From Oxalobacteraceae bacterium (GTDB lineage: Bacteria > Pseudomonadota > Gammaproteobacteria > Burkholderiales > Burkholderiaceae_D): DNA of 64,000 nucleotides. Made by a program: the position numbers and the translations under genes. The notes under the pieces are model-generated. The model was not told where the DNA came from, ran no database searches, and saw only the letters and a list, made by a program, of their open reading frames with translations. The stretch covers positions 1 to 64,000 of the forward strand of contig JABTBR010000036.1 of the NCBI GenBank assembly GCA_013284265.1, read 5' to 3'. Positions 16,792 to 27,959 of this stretch are shown here, one piece after another; the stretch's first letter is position 1; each line of letters starts with the position of its first letter.

Positions 16792-17633
16792 ACCACCACC
16801 AGCTTGGACAGTTCCGGGTCCACCGGCGGCCAGTCCAGCTTGAGGCTCTCCAGCGTTTCGCACACGATGGCGGCGATCGCCAGATCGCGCTGGGTCTTGG
16901 AATCGGCCGGCACCACGTACCAGGGCGCGTGGTCGGCATCGGTGGCGCGAATCGCCCGGGCATAGGCGCTCTGGTAGGCCGGCCACTGCTTGCGCTGCAC
17001 CAGATCGTTGGGATCGAATTTCCACTGTTTGGACGGGTCCTGCAGGCGCGCCTGCAAGCGGGTGCGCTGCTCGTCCTTGGAAATATGCAGGCAAATCTTG
17101 ACGATCACCGTACCGGTGTCGGCCAGCATGCGCTCGAAATCGCGGATCTGGGCGTAGCGGCGTTTGCATTCCGGCTTGTCTATCATGCCCTGCACGACGG
17201 TGATCAACACATCCTCGTAGTGGCTGCGGTTGAAGATGGCGATTTCCCCCTTCACCGGCACCTGCTGGTGCACCCGCCACAGGTAATCGTGCGCCAGTTC
17301 GAAGTCGGACGGCGCCTTGAAGGCCGCCACCCGGATACCCACCGGGTTTACCTGCGAAAACAGGGCGCGCACCGTGCCATCCTTGCCCGAGGTATCCATG
17401 CCCTGCAGTATCAATAGCACCTTGTGCCGACGCCCGGCATACAGCATCGTTTGCAGTTCGGCGATGCGGGCGATCAGGCGCGCGGTTTTTTCCTTGTCCT
17501 GGGCTTTGAAAGCGGCATCCTCTTCCTCGGTGGCGGCGTGCTGTTTGCGGCCGGCGCCGATGCCGATGGCGGCGGCATCTTCGTCGCGTAGCACCGGCCG
17601 GGTGGCGGCGCGGAATCTGGTACGGGCTTTCAT
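16788..17633 (-). CDS. ppk2: Polyphosphate kinase 2 family protein
   Basis: A 281-residue PPK2 enzyme. Walker A is ILQGMDTSGKDGT, Walker B and lid residues appear as IAIFNRSHYEDVLI, and WYVVPADSKTQRDLAIAAIV is typical of the C-terminal part. PPK2 enzymes phosphorylate nucleoside mono- or diphosphates using polyphosphate. The one-domain size fits class I or III; I cannot decide which from sequence alone. It is monocistronic, tail-to-tail with the hypothetical gene, and 99 bp downstream of the LysR gene on the same strand. Confidence 0.9.
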   Translation of the reverse strand: MKARTRFRAATRPVLRDEDAAAIGIGAGRKQHAATEEEDAAFKAQDKEKTARLIARIAELQTMLYAGRRHKVLLILQGMDTSGKDGTVRALFSQVNPVGIRVAAFKAPSDFELAHDYLWRVHQQVPVKGEIAIFNRSHYEDVLITVVQGMIDKPECKRRYAQIRDFERMLADTGTVIVKICLHISKDEQRTRLQARLQDPSKQWKFDPNDLVQRKQWPAYQSAYARAIRATDADHAPWYVVPADSKTQRDLAIAAIVCETLESLKLDWPPVDPELSKLVVV

Positions 17634-17732
17634 GGACGTCCGATCTGTCTGCGGAAAACCCCAGCGTAGCAGAAGCGGCCGTGCGGGGCGGCACGCCAGG
17701 GCCGGCGCACAGCTGGCCGCCGGCCGCTGTCC

Positions 17733-18686
17733 CTAGTGCGGGTAGAGTTCGGCGGCGCTGCTGCGGATGGCCTGCAGCAGGGTGATGGCGCCCGGCGACA
17801 GCAGATGGTCGCGCCGCGTGATGATGCCGAAGGCATCCATGCGGCAGGGCAGGTCGATCGGCAGGATGGAGAACACATTCATCTGCTCGTAGTAGTGCGC
17901 CAGCTCGCGCGGGAAGGCGTGCAGGAAGTCCGAGCCTTGCAGCAGCTTGGTGATGAGCAGGGTTTCGGTGGTGTCGATCACGCTGGCCGGCGGTTCCAGC
18001 CCGATGCGGTGGAACATCATGTCGAATTTGTGGCGCAGGATGGTGCCGGGCGGCGACAGCACCCAGCCATACTGGGCGATCTGTTCCAGGCTCAGCTGCT
18101 TTTCCTTGCACAGCGGATGGCCGGCGCGGGCCACCACGCAGATCGGCTCCACCGCCAGCTCCTCATAGTCGAGCGGCGTGGACTGGTTGGACTGCTGCAG
18201 CAGGCGCCCGATCATGAAATCCAGACCGCCGCGCTGCAGCTTGTCGAGCAGCAGCTTGCTGCTTTCCACTTCTATCCCCACCCGCAGCATCGGCGCGTGC
18301 AGACGCGCCTTCTCGATCGCGGCCGGCAACAGCGTGATACTGGGCGTCATGATCGAGCCCACATTCACCTGCCCCACCTGGCCGGCCTTGAGCGCGGTGA
18401 TTTCCTGGTGCGCGTCCGACAGATTGGTCAGCGCCATGCGCGCGTGCCGTATCATCGTTTCGCCATACAGCGTGGGCGTGACGCCGCGCGACTGGCGCGC
18501 GAACAGGGTCACGCCCAGCAAGTCTTCCAGCTCCTTGAGCTGCTTGGATACGGCTGGCTGCGTCATGCTCAATAAATCAGCCGCGCGGTGGATATTGCGT
18601 TCCTCGTCGATCGCGATCAGCAGCAGCAGCTGGCGCGTCTTGAGGCGCGGCTGGCGGAACCAGTCGCTGTCCGGGTGCACGATCAT
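17733..18686 (-). CDS. LysR-family regulator, probable controller of the sugar module
   Basis: A 317-residue LysR protein with the N-terminal helix-turn-helix (NIHRAADLLSMTQPAVSKQL, about residues 31-50) and an effector-binding domain from about 95. The RQPRLKTRQLLLLIAIDEER start is like that of GbpR-type regulators that control galactose/arabinose uptake next to chvE; that likeness is from memory of the family and not tested. It lies 137 bp behind the dehydratase gene on the same strand and probably responds to a sugar or sugar acid handled by the adjacent genes. Confidence 0.88.
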   Translation of the reverse strand: MIVHPDSDWFRQPRLKTRQLLLLIAIDEERNIHRAADLLSMTQPAVSKQLKELEDLLGVTLFARQSRGVTPTLYGETMIRHARMALTNLSDAHQEITALKAGQVGQVNVGSIMTPSITLLPAAIEKARLHAPMLRVGIEVESSKLLLDKLQRGGLDFMIGRLLQQSNQSTPLDYEELAVEPICVVARAGHPLCKEKQLSLEQIAQYGWVLSPPGTILRHKFDMMFHRIGLEPPASVIDTTETLLITKLLQGSDFLHAFPRELAHYYEQMNVFSILPIDLPCRMDAFGIITRRDHLLSPGAITLLQAIRSSAAELYPH

Positions 18687-18823
18687 CGCGCACCCGCCGG
18701 GGGCTTAGCCTGCATGCTTCGAGTAGTCATCGGATACCGCCGGGTCGCGGCGCAAAAAATCATGCCGCAATGATACGACGAACAGGCTCATCCGTGACGC
18801 CCCGCTTGCTCACAGCGCGTACA

Positions 18824-20613
<1,790 letters not shown>

Positions 20614-20617
<4 letters not shown>

Positions 20618-21255
20618 GCCTGTTTCTCCTCGCCTGCATTCCATGTGTCTACAAATTGCCGCGCACGTTGCGCCAGCACCTCCAGCGTCACGCCGGGTTG
20701 ATATAACTGTGAACCGATGCCAAAACCGGTCGCACCGGCGCGGCGCCAGCCCGCCATGTCCTCGGGCGCCACGCCGCCCACCGGCCACACCGGCGTTCCG
20801 GCGGGCAGCACCGATATGAGCGTGCGCAGGCCAGCCTGACCCACCATATCGGCCGGGAAAATCTTCAGCGCGTGGGCGCCCGCTTCCAACGCGGCGAACG
20901 CTTCGGTCGGCGTGGCCACGCCGGGCGCGCAATACATGCCCAGCGCCGCCGCGTGGGCGATCACGGCGGTATTGCAGTTCGGCGCCACCAGCAGGCGCCC
21001 GCCGGCAGCATGCACGGCATCGACATCGGCCACGCTGAGCATGGTGCCGCCGCCGATCAGCACGCCCTCGGGCGCCAGCCTGGCCAGGATGGCGATGCAT
21101 TCGAGCGCGCCGGGACGGTTCAGCGGCACTTCCAGGATGCGCAAGCCCGCTTCGAGCAGCACGCCGCCAACGGCGCCGGCTTCGGCCGGTGCCAATCCAC
21201 GCAGGATGGCCACCAGCGGCGGCATGGAAGGAGTCAGGGTCAGATCAGGTCGCAT
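20614..21255 (-). CDS. dgoA: 2-dehydro-3-deoxy-6-phosphogalactonate aldolase
   Basis: A 213-residue class I aldolase of the KDPG/KDPGal family. It splits the 6-phosphate of 2-keto-3-deoxygalactonate into pyruvate and glyceraldehyde 3-phosphate. Motifs are LVAILRGL, EVPLNRPGA (general acid Glu), IGGGTM, VAPNCN and HALKIFPAD with the Schiff-base Lys; the segment VAPNCN rather than SPG fits the DgoA branch. The ATG at 21255 begins MRPDLTL; a longer frame upstream is not protein-like. It starts 19 bp after dgoK and overlaps the dehydratase by 4 bp. Confidence 0.92.
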
Positions 21256-21274
21256 AACAGTTTTCGCTGTGAAA

Positions 21275-22183
21275 TTATCGGTGAAGTGGCGACGACAGGG
21301 CGTGCAGCGCGCTGCAATACACCTGATGCGGGTCGAGCACCGGGCAGGCCAGGCCAAAATGGGCACCGGCGATTTGATAGCGTTGTACCAGCGCGGGCGA
21401 ACCGATCAGGCTCAGTCCGTCGGCGGCGGCGCCCGGCGCGGCATCGAGGGCGGCGCAGAATTCGGCGCCGATCAGCAGGCCGCTGATCCAGGCGCGTGCA
21501 TCGCTGGCGGGCATGGCGCCGCTGACCACCCGGGCACGCACGCGGAACAGGGAGTTGCTCAGCGGAGCGCGGCGCTCGGCCTGCTCCAGGCCGGCGATGA
21601 AGGCGGCGTCCTCGGCGTCGCCGCCAAGCTGTTCGGCCGCCATCAGCGCCGCCAGCGTGCCGGAGGCGGCCAGCGCGGCAAACAGCTCGCCCGTCATATA
21701 AGTAGCGAAACTGAGGATGACGCCGTCGCGCAGCAAGGCCCATTTGCTATGGGTGCCGGGCAGTATCATCCAGCCGTCGCGCTGGCCCAGGCTCACCGCG
21801 CCCAGCAACTGGGTTTCCTCGCCGCGCATCACGTCGACGTCGCTGCCGGCGCGGTAGCACACGCCGGGGACGATATAGGTATTCGGACGCTGCTTGAGCG
21901 GCACGAGCCGGCCGGCCAGCGCTTCCAGCGGCAGCTGGCTGTCCAGATAGGCCACTTCCTGCCAGCCGCTGGCGCTGCCGACCATGCCGGACATCAGCAC
22001 CGGCGTGCCGGCATCGAGGCGCATACTATCGAGCAGGTCCGCGAGAGCGCCGTCGAAGCTGCCCTGTACCGCCAGCAGGCCCTGATTGTCTTCGTGACGC
22101 GCCAGGCAAACGCCGTCCTGGTCGATCAGATAGGCGCGGCGATTACTGGTGCCCCAGTCGATTCCGAGTAATTGTGTGTTCAT
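21275..22183 (-). CDS. dgoK: 2-dehydro-3-deoxygalactonokinase
   Basis: A 302-residue kinase of the DgoK family. It phosphorylates 2-keto-3-deoxygalactonate at C6 with ATP. The N-terminal phosphate loop reads GIDWGTSNRRAYLID; other conserved segments are VLMSGMVGSASGWQE, DVMRGEETQLLGA and LPGTHSKWA. It is first in the leftward operon dgoK-dgoA-dehydratase, with the LysR gene behind, and is divergent from the ChvE-type importer across 223 bp. The set is the lower De Ley-Doudoroff route; a sugar dehydrogenase and lactonase are missing from the window. Confidence 0.93.
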   Translation of the reverse strand: MNTQLLGIDWGTSNRRAYLIDQDGVCLARHEDNQGLLAVQGSFDGALADLLDSMRLDAGTPVLMSGMVGSASGWQEVAYLDSQLPLEALAGRLVPLKQRPNTYIVPGVCYRAGSDVDVMRGEETQLLGAVSLGQRDGWMILPGTHSKWALLRDGVILSFATYMTGELFAALAASGTLAALMAAEQLGGDAEDAAFIAGLEQAERRAPLSNSLFRVRARVVSGAMPASDARAWISGLLIGAEFCAALDAAPGAAADGLSLIGSPALVQRYQIAGAHFGLACPVLDPHQVYCSALHALSSPLHR

Positions 22184-22406
22184 GGCGACGATGTTACAAA
22201 GCCGAGAGATAACGGACTAATGAATTATTTGAGCTATGTGATAACTTATCGGCTTGATTTACAGGGGAAACCCTTATTTCTACTAGGGAGCGCCCCCTTT
22301 GATATCTATTTCGATATCACTGTGGCGAAAAAAGTTATTAGCTTATCTTTCTGGACTAACTATCATCTCCTCCACGCTGTTCAACATAAAAAACGGAGAT
22401 CTCCAC
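22184..22406. promoter_or_regulatory. Divergent promoter region of the sugar module
   Basis: This A/T-rich gap between dgoK and the chvE-type gene contains two GATATC palindromes (22301-22306 and 22313-22318) six bases apart and the inverted pair CCCT/AGGG around 22271-22287. These are candidate operator elements for the LysR protein. No -10/-35 pair stands out enough to name. Confidence 0.4.
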
Positions 22407-23471
22407 ATGACTATGTTCAAAACCATGCTTGCCGGTGTCGCACTGAGCACCGCCTTCATCGCGCAGGCAGATGCCCAGACCAAGGGCCCGATCGGCATCT
22501 CGATGCCGACCAAGACCTCCTCGCGCTGGATCGCCGACGGCGACAATATGGTCAAGGTACTCAAGGAACGCGGCTACAAGGCCGATCTGCAATACGCCGA
22601 CGACGACATCCCGAACCAGCTGGCACAGATCGAAAACATGATCACCAAGGGCGCCAAGGTGCTGGTGATCGCCGCCATCGACGGCACCACCCTGTCGAAC
22701 GTGCTGCAAAAAGCCGCCGACAAGGGCATCAAGGTCATCGCCTACGACCGCCTGATCCGCGGTTCGAAAAACGTCGACTACTACGCCACCTTCGACAACT
22801 TCCAGGTCGGCGTGCAGCAGGGTTCCTACATCGAGAAATCGCTGAACCTGAAATCGGCCAAGGGCCCGTTCAACGTGGAGCTGTTCGGCGGTTCGTCCGA
22901 CGACAACAACGCCCACTTCTTCTATAACGGCGCCATGTCGGTACTCAAGCCGTATATGGACCAGGGCAAAGTGGTGGTGCGCTCGAAACAGCTGGGCATG
23001 GAAAAGGTAGCGACCCTGCGCTGGGACGGCGCCGTCGCCCAGTCGCGCATGGACAATCTGCTGAGCGCCTACTACACCAAGGACCACGTCGACGCGGTGC
23101 TGTCGCCATATGATGGCCTGAGCATCGGCATCCTGTCCTCGCTCAAAGGCGTAGGCTATGGCACCCCGAAGCAGCCGATGCCAGTGGTAACCGGCCAGGA
23201 TGCGGAAATCCCTTCGGTCAAATCGATCGTGCGCGGCGAGCAGCGCTCCACCGTGTTCAAGGACACCCGCGAACTGGCGAAGGTCACCGTCAACATGGTC
23301 GATGCGCTCCTGAGCGGCAAAGCGCCTGAAGTGAACGACACCAAAACCTACAACAACGGCGTCAAAGTGGTGCCTGCCTTCCTGCTCAAGCCTGTCACCG
23401 TCGACAAGTCGAACTGGATGGACGTGCTGGTCACCAAGAGCGCCTACTATACTGCGGCCCAGATTCAATAA
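22407..23471 (+). CDS. chvE: Multiple-monosaccharide ABC transporter, periplasmic binding protein (ChvE-like)
   Basis: A 354-residue periplasmic sugar-binding protein with signal peptide MFKTMLAGVALSTAFIAQADA. The ATG at 22407 has GGAG at 22395-22398; the longer frame from 22299 is rejected. Family features are GISMPTKTSSRWIADGDNM, VIAAIDGTTL, VIAYDRLIRG and VTGQDAEIPSVKSIVRGEQ, as in ChvE, which binds galactose, arabinose, glucose and related sugars. It starts the rightward operon with gguA (1-bp overlap) and gguB and supplies substrate for the divergent dgo genes. Confidence 0.93.
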   Translation: MTMFKTMLAGVALSTAFIAQADAQTKGPIGISMPTKTSSRWIADGDNMVKVLKERGYKADLQYADDDIPNQLAQIENMITKGAKVLVIAAIDGTTLSNVLQKAADKGIKVIAYDRLIRGSKNVDYYATFDNFQVGVQQGSYIEKSLNLKSAKGPFNVELFGGSSDDNNAHFFYNGAMSVLKPYMDQGKVVVRSKQLGMEKVATLRWDGAVAQSRMDNLLSAYYTKDHVDAVLSPYDGLSIGILSSLKGVGYGTPKQPMPVVTGQDAEIPSVKSIVRGEQRSTVFKDTRELAKVTVNMVDALLSGKAPEVNDTKTYNNGVKVVPAFLLKPVTVDKSNWMDVLVTKSAYYTAAQIQ

Positions 23472-24997
23472 TGGATGCAATTCTTGAAATGCGCGGCATC
23501 AGGAAGACTTTTCCTGGTGTCGTGGCGCTGGATCACGTCAATCTGCGCGTGCGCAGTGGCGAGATCCACGCCATTGTCGGCGAAAACGGCGCCGGCAAAT
23601 CTACCCTGATGAAGGTGCTGAGCGGGGTCTACCCGCACGGCTCCTACTCGGGCGATATTGAATTCCAGGGCCGCCTGCGCGAATTTTCCGATATTCGCGA
23701 CAGCGAGGAACTGGGCATCATCATCATCCACCAGGAGCTGGCGCTGGTTCCGCTGCTGTCGATTGCCGAGAATATCTTCCTCGGCAACGAGATGGCCTCG
23801 AAGGGCGTGATCGACTGGGACAAGGCCTATGCCAAGACCCGCGAACTGCTGCGCAAGGTGGGCCTGAACGAGTCGCCCGACACCCTGATCACCAATCTGG
23901 GCGTGGGCAAGCAGCAGCTGGTGGAAATCGCCAAGGCACTGAGCAAGAACGTCAAGCTGCTGATCCTCGACGAGCCCACCGCCAGCCTGAACGAAAGCGA
24001 CAGCGACGCCCTGCTCAAGCTGATGCTGGAGCTGCAGGACCAGGGCATCGCCTCGATCATCATTTCGCACAAGCTCAATGAGATCTCGCAGGTGGCCGAT
24101 TCGATCACGGTGCTGCGCGACGGGAACACGGTCTACACCTATGACTGCCGCATGGCCACCATCAGCGAGGAACGCATCATCGAGCAGATGGTCGGGCGCC
24201 AGATGGATTCGCGCTATCCGCCGCGCACGCCGCAGATCGGCGAGACCATCTTCGAGGTGCGCGACTGGCGCGTGTTCCATCCCGAGCATTCGGAACGCGA
24301 AGTGGTCAAGGGCGTCAACCTGCATGCGCGCAAGGGCGAAATCATCGGCATCGCCGGCCTGATGGGCTCCGGCCGCACCGAGCTGGCCATGAGCATCTTC
24401 GGCCGCTCCTATGGCAAGCGTATCAGCGGCAAGGTGTTCAAGAACGGCGTGGAAATCGATACCGGCAACGTCAGCAAGGCGATCAAGCATGGCATCGCCT
24501 ATGTGACCGAGGACCGCAAGGGCCTGGGACTGGTGCTGGAAGAGGATATCAAAACCAATATCAGTATGGCCAACCTGGCCGGCATCGCCACGCGCCAGGT
24601 GATCGACAAGGCGCGCGAGCACAAGGTGGCCGATGGTTTCCGCAAGCAGCTGAAGATCCGCTGCTCGGGCGTGCTGCAGAAAGTGCTGCATCTGTCGGGC
24701 GGCAACCAGCAGAAGGTGGTCATCGCCAAATGGCTGTTCTCGAATCCGGACATCCTGATTCTCGACGAGCCTAGCCGCGGCATCGACGTGGGCGCCAAAT
24801 ACGAAATTTACAGCATCATCAGCGCGCTCGCCGCCGAAGGCAAATGCATCATCATGATCTCGTCGGAGATGCCCGAACTGCTGGGCATGTGCGACCGGAT
24901 CTATGTGATGAATGAAGGCAGTTTCGCGGCCGAGTTCAACGCGGCCGACGCGTCGCAGGAAAAGATCATGCACGCGATCGTCAATCATGGAGAATAG
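23471..24997 (+). CDS. gguA: Multiple-monosaccharide ABC transporter, ATP-binding protein (GguA-like)
   Basis: A 508-residue protein with two ABC domains, as in sugar importers of the CUT2 class. Domain 1 has Walker A GENGAGKSTLM, signature LGVGKQQLVEIAKAL and Walker B LLILDEPTASL. Domain 2 has a degenerate Walker A (GLMGSGRTELAM), the signature LSGGNQQKVVIAKWL and ILILDEPSRGIDVG. One weak site is normal for the class. The start overlaps the previous stop (TAATG), and its last codons contain the Shine-Dalgarno of gguB. Confidence 0.95.
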   Translation: MDAILEMRGIRKTFPGVVALDHVNLRVRSGEIHAIVGENGAGKSTLMKVLSGVYPHGSYSGDIEFQGRLREFSDIRDSEELGIIIIHQELALVPLLSIAENIFLGNEMASKGVIDWDKAYAKTRELLRKVGLNESPDTLITNLGVGKQQLVEIAKALSKNVKLLILDEPTASLNESDSDALLKLMLELQDQGIASIIISHKLNEISQVADSITVLRDGNTVYTYDCRMATISEERIIEQMVGRQMDSRYPPRTPQIGETIFEVRDWRVFHPEHSEREVVKGVNLHARKGEIIGIAGLMGSGRTELAMSIFGRSYGKRISGKVFKNGVEIDTGNVSKAIKHGIAYVTEDRKGLGLVLEEDIKTNISMANLAGIATRQVIDKAREHKVADGFRKQLKIRCSGVLQKVLHLSGGNQQKVVIAKWLFSNPDILILDEPSRGIDVGAKYEIYSIISALAAEGKCIIMISSEMPELLGMCDRIYVMNEGSFAAEFNAADASQEKIMHAIVNHGE

Positions 24998-24998
24998 C

Positions 24999-26231
24999 AT
25001 GGGCAACAACCTCAACATCGACGCCGTCAAGAGCGTCGAAGCAGCCAGCCAGGAGGCGGCGCCCGCCACCCCGGCGCGCAACTACGGCGGCTTCTTGAAA
25101 AACAATATGCGCGACTACGGCATGCTGCTGTCGCTGGTGGCGATCATGGCCTTCTTCCAGATCATGACCGACGGCACCCTGATGCAGCCGCTCAACCTGA
25201 CCAACCTGGTGCTGCAGAACAGCTACGTGGTGATCATGGCGCTGGGTATGCTGATGGTGATCGTGGCCGGCCATATCGACCTCTCGGTCGGTTCCGTGGT
25301 CGGCTTCATCGGCGCGCTGGCGGCCGTGCTGATCGTCAAATACGAGATGAACTTCATCGCCGCCAGCATCATCTGCCTGATCGCCGGCGGCATCATCGGC
25401 GGCGCCCAGGGCTATTTCGTCGCCTTCTTCAAGATCCCGTCCTTCATCGTCACGCTGGCCGGCATGCTGGTGTTCAAGGGCCTGACCCTGGCGATCCTGG
25501 AAGGCCAGTCGATCGGCCCCTTCCCGGCCGGCTTCCAGCTGCTCAGCTCCGGCTTCCTGCCGGACTATTTCGCCGACGATGGACTGCGTCTGACCTCGCT
25601 GCTGGTCGGCGTGGCGCTGGCCGTGGTCGAGCTGATCGTACAGCTGCGCAGCCGCGCGCGCCAGACCCGCAACGGCATGGAGAGCGAACCGTTCGGCTTC
25701 TTCCTCGGCAAACTGGCCGTGTTCAGCGGCGCGATCCTGTACTTCTCGTATCTGCTGGCGTCCTACAAGGGCATTCCGAACGTGCTGGCCGTGATGTCGC
25801 TGCTGATCGTGGTCTACACCTTCATCAGCAACCGCACCGTGCTGGGCCGCCGCGTCTACGCCGTGGGCGGCAACGAGAAGGCCGCGCGCCTGTCGGGCAT
25901 CCGCACCGAGCGCGTCAGCTTCTACACCTTCGTCAACATGGGTGTGCTGGCCGCCGTGGCAGGCCTGATCTTCGCCGCGCGCCTGAACACCGCCACCCCG
26001 AAGGCCGGTACCGGCTTCGAGCTGGACGTGATCGCCGCCTGCTTCATCGGCGGCGCCTCGGCCTCCGGCGGCGTGGGCAAGGTGATGGGCGCGGTCATCG
26101 GCGCCTTCATCATGGGCGTGATGAACAACGGCATGTCCATCATGGGCATCGGCATCGATTACCAGCAGGTGATCAAGGGCCTGGTACTGCTGGCCGCCGT
26201 CTGCGTCGACGTGTTCAACAAAAACAAGTAA
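24999..26231 (+). CDS. gguB: Multiple-monosaccharide ABC transporter, permease (GguB-like)
   Basis: A 410-residue integral membrane permease of the CUT2 class, with about ten hydrophobic segments and the conserved GHIDLSVGSVVGF loop early on and AARLSGIRTERV plus GGASASGGVGKVMGA later. It forms the channel for the ChvE/GguA importer. The ATG at 24999 is preferred, since GGAG lies six bases upstream within the gguA end; an ATG at 24987 would add four residues. A strong terminator follows. Confidence 0.94.
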   Translation: MGNNLNIDAVKSVEAASQEAAPATPARNYGGFLKNNMRDYGMLLSLVAIMAFFQIMTDGTLMQPLNLTNLVLQNSYVVIMALGMLMVIVAGHIDLSVGSVVGFIGALAAVLIVKYEMNFIAASIICLIAGGIIGGAQGYFVAFFKIPSFIVTLAGMLVFKGLTLAILEGQSIGPFPAGFQLLSSGFLPDYFADDGLRLTSLLVGVALAVVELIVQLRSRARQTRNGMESEPFGFFLGKLAVFSGAILYFSYLLASYKGIPNVLAVMSLLIVVYTFISNRTVLGRRVYAVGGNEKAARLSGIRTERVSFYTFVNMGVLAAVAGLIFAARLNTATPKAGTGFELDVIAACFIGGASASGGVGKVMGAVIGAFIMGVMNNGMSIMGIGIDYQQVIKGLVLLAAVCVDVFNKNK

Positions 26232-26274
26232 GCAGCACAGCCCGCCTGAGCAGCGGGCACACCCGGGGGGGTGG

Positions 26275-26312
26275 AGGGCCGGAAGGGATGCATTCCTTCT
26301 GGCCCTTTTTTA
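26275..26312 (+). terminator. Intrinsic terminator of the chvE-gguAB operon
   Basis: GGGCCGGAAGGGA and TTCCTTCTGGCCC pair around a TGCA loop and are followed by TTTTTTAT. The position, 45 bp after the gguB stop, fits the end of the operon. Confidence 0.85.
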
Positions 26313-26348
26313 TGCCTAAAAATTAGCTGTTGATAAACCCCGAGTTAT

Positions 26349-27959
26349 TCACAGAGCCGCAAGCGTCGCGGCACGACAGCCCCACCAGGCAGCTTCTTCG
26401 AAGACGGAGAAGCCGGACAGGTCGGCGTGGGCGAACAAGATGGGGCCGTCGAGTTCTCGCAGCGCTTTGAGGCCGGCGTTGCTGCGGAAGCCCGGCAACG
26501 GTGCGGCCATGGCGTGGCCGCGCAGGGTGATGTCCACCCGTTCGACGCAGGCGGTGAATTTCTCGCCATAGGCGGCCTTCAAGTCGGTGCTGACCAGCGC
26601 CAGCAGCTCTTCGCCGCTGGCCGCGTTCATCCAGCGGCGGGCCTTGTCGGGGTTCTTGTCGGACAGGGCGACGTAGGAACTGAATACGGTTTTTCCCGGC
26701 GGACGCACGCGGATGTCCTGATGGGTTGAGACCACATAGCCCAAGCCGGGCTCCGAGTACACCACATTGTCCCAGCATAGCGGCTGGCTCGGCAGCTCCT
26801 CGGGGAAGCGCTTGAGCAGGAAGTTGGCCACCAGCCAGGGCGCGTATAGCGGCGTATCGCGCGCGGCGTCGAAGCCCATGGCACCGATACCCTCCACCAC
26901 GCGCGAGGCCACATACAGCGGCATGGCGCAGATGGCTTTGCGGGCACGCACCAGATAAGTCGTCGGCTTGCCGCCTTCAAGGCGGAAGCACAGCGCCTCC
27001 ACACCTTCGGCGGTTTTCTTCAGCGAGACGACTGTTCCGTCCATGCGCCGCACACCGGCACTACGCTCCAGACCCTTGGCCAGCGGCTGCAAGCCGCCCG
27101 GCCAGGTGAGCCAGGCGCCGTTGCCGGCATTGGCGGCCTGGCCCCAGCGGCTGCAGTAGTAATGCAGTCCGGCCCAGGCGGAGACGAAATCGTAGCGGGT
27201 TCCGTAATCGTCGCGGCAGCAGTAGTTCAGATACCAGTGCAGCGTTGGCGAACGGTAGCCGTTCTGCTCCAGCCATTGCTTCAGCGTGATCTGGTCGAGC
27301 GCCTGCCATTGCGGGTCTTGCGAAGATTCCACCGTGGGGAACACGAACACCCGCCGCCCATCGCTGCCGCGCTGCTGGCGCAGGCGCTCGACTTCGGCGA
27401 AGAAGCGGCGGTGCTCGGCCAGCTCCCATTCCGGCACGCCGTGCGAGGGAATAAAGCCTTCCTGCCATTGGCCCTGGTACAGCAGGCGCTCTTCCGGGGC
27501 ATGCAGGATGAAGCGTTCGTCATAGGTCGGTTTCTCGGCGTAGGCATCGCGCTGGATGATGCCCAGGTCGGCCAGGATTTCACGCACATGCACCGATTCC
27601 GGCGACGGCAGCGGCAAGTAATGGCCGCCGGTCGGATATTCCAGGTCGCCGAACGAACCGCCAGCGGCATTGCCGTAAGGCTGGGGACCGTCGATCATCA
27701 GCACATCGGTCTTGCCCAGCTTGCGCAGCTTCCAGGCGGCGGTCAGACCGCCTATGCCAGAGCCGAGGATGGCGATATCGGTCGTAATAATTTTTGACGG
27801 CGCCGGCAGCGCATGGCGGTCGCGCAGGAAGTGGCCTTCGTCGCGGCCGGGATAGTGCAGCGCCGGGGTGATCTCCTGCCAGCGCTGGAAGCCGGCCACG
27901 CTGCCGGCGGCGGCCAGCCCGCTGGCGCTGGCCCAGGCGAGGAAGGAACGGCGCAACAT
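26349..27959 (-). CDS. Tat-exported FAD-dependent amine-oxidase-like protein
   Basis: A 536-residue flavoprotein. The ATG at 27959 gives a twin-arginine signal (MLRRSFLAWASASGLAAAG), and the start shares one base with the stop of the upstream aminopropyltransferase (TGATG). The dinucleotide-binding motif is ILGSGIGGLTAAWKL at about residue 60, followed by MIDGPQPYGNAAGGSFGD, as in NAD(P)-binding Rossmann/amine-oxidase flavoproteins. The C-terminal FAD segment is ILFAHADLSGFSVFEEAAWW. Co-translation with a spermidine-synthase-like enzyme suggests it oxidises a polyamine-type product in the periplasm. The precise substrate is not known. Confidence 0.82.
   Translation of the reverse strand: MLRRSFLAWASASGLAAAGSVAGFQRWQEITPALHYPGRDEGHFLRDRHALPAPSKIITTDIAILGSGIGGLTAAWKLRKLGKTDVLMIDGPQPYGNAAGGSFGDLEYPTGGHYLPLPSPESVHVREILADLGIIQRDAYAEKPTYDERFILHAPEERLLYQGQWQEGFIPSHGVPEWELAEHRRFFAEVERLRQQRGSDGRRVFVFPTVESSQDPQWQALDQITLKQWLEQNGYRSPTLHWYLNYCCRDDYGTRYDFVSAWAGLHYYCSRWGQAANAGNGAWLTWPGGLQPLAKGLERSAGVRRMDGTVVSLKKTAEGVEALCFRLEGGKPTTYLVRARKAICAMPLYVASRVVEGIGAMGFDAARDTPLYAPWLVANFLLKRFPEELPSQPLCWDNVVYSEPGLGYVVSTHQDIRVRPPGKTVFSSYVALSDKNPDKARRWMNAASGEELLALVSTDLKAAYGEKFTACVERVDITLRGHAMAAPLPGFRSNAGLKALRELDGPILFAHADLSGFSVFEEAAWWGCRAATLAAL

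Noticed and set aside
20618..21100. N-terminal extension of the dehydratase
   Set aside because: The extra frame covers dgoA out of phase and does not resemble protein; the ATG at 20617 has a good ribosome site.
26345..26353. TTATTCACA as a DnaA box
   Set aside because: It is a single isolated match with no cluster, A/T-rich unwinding region or dnaA gene nearby.
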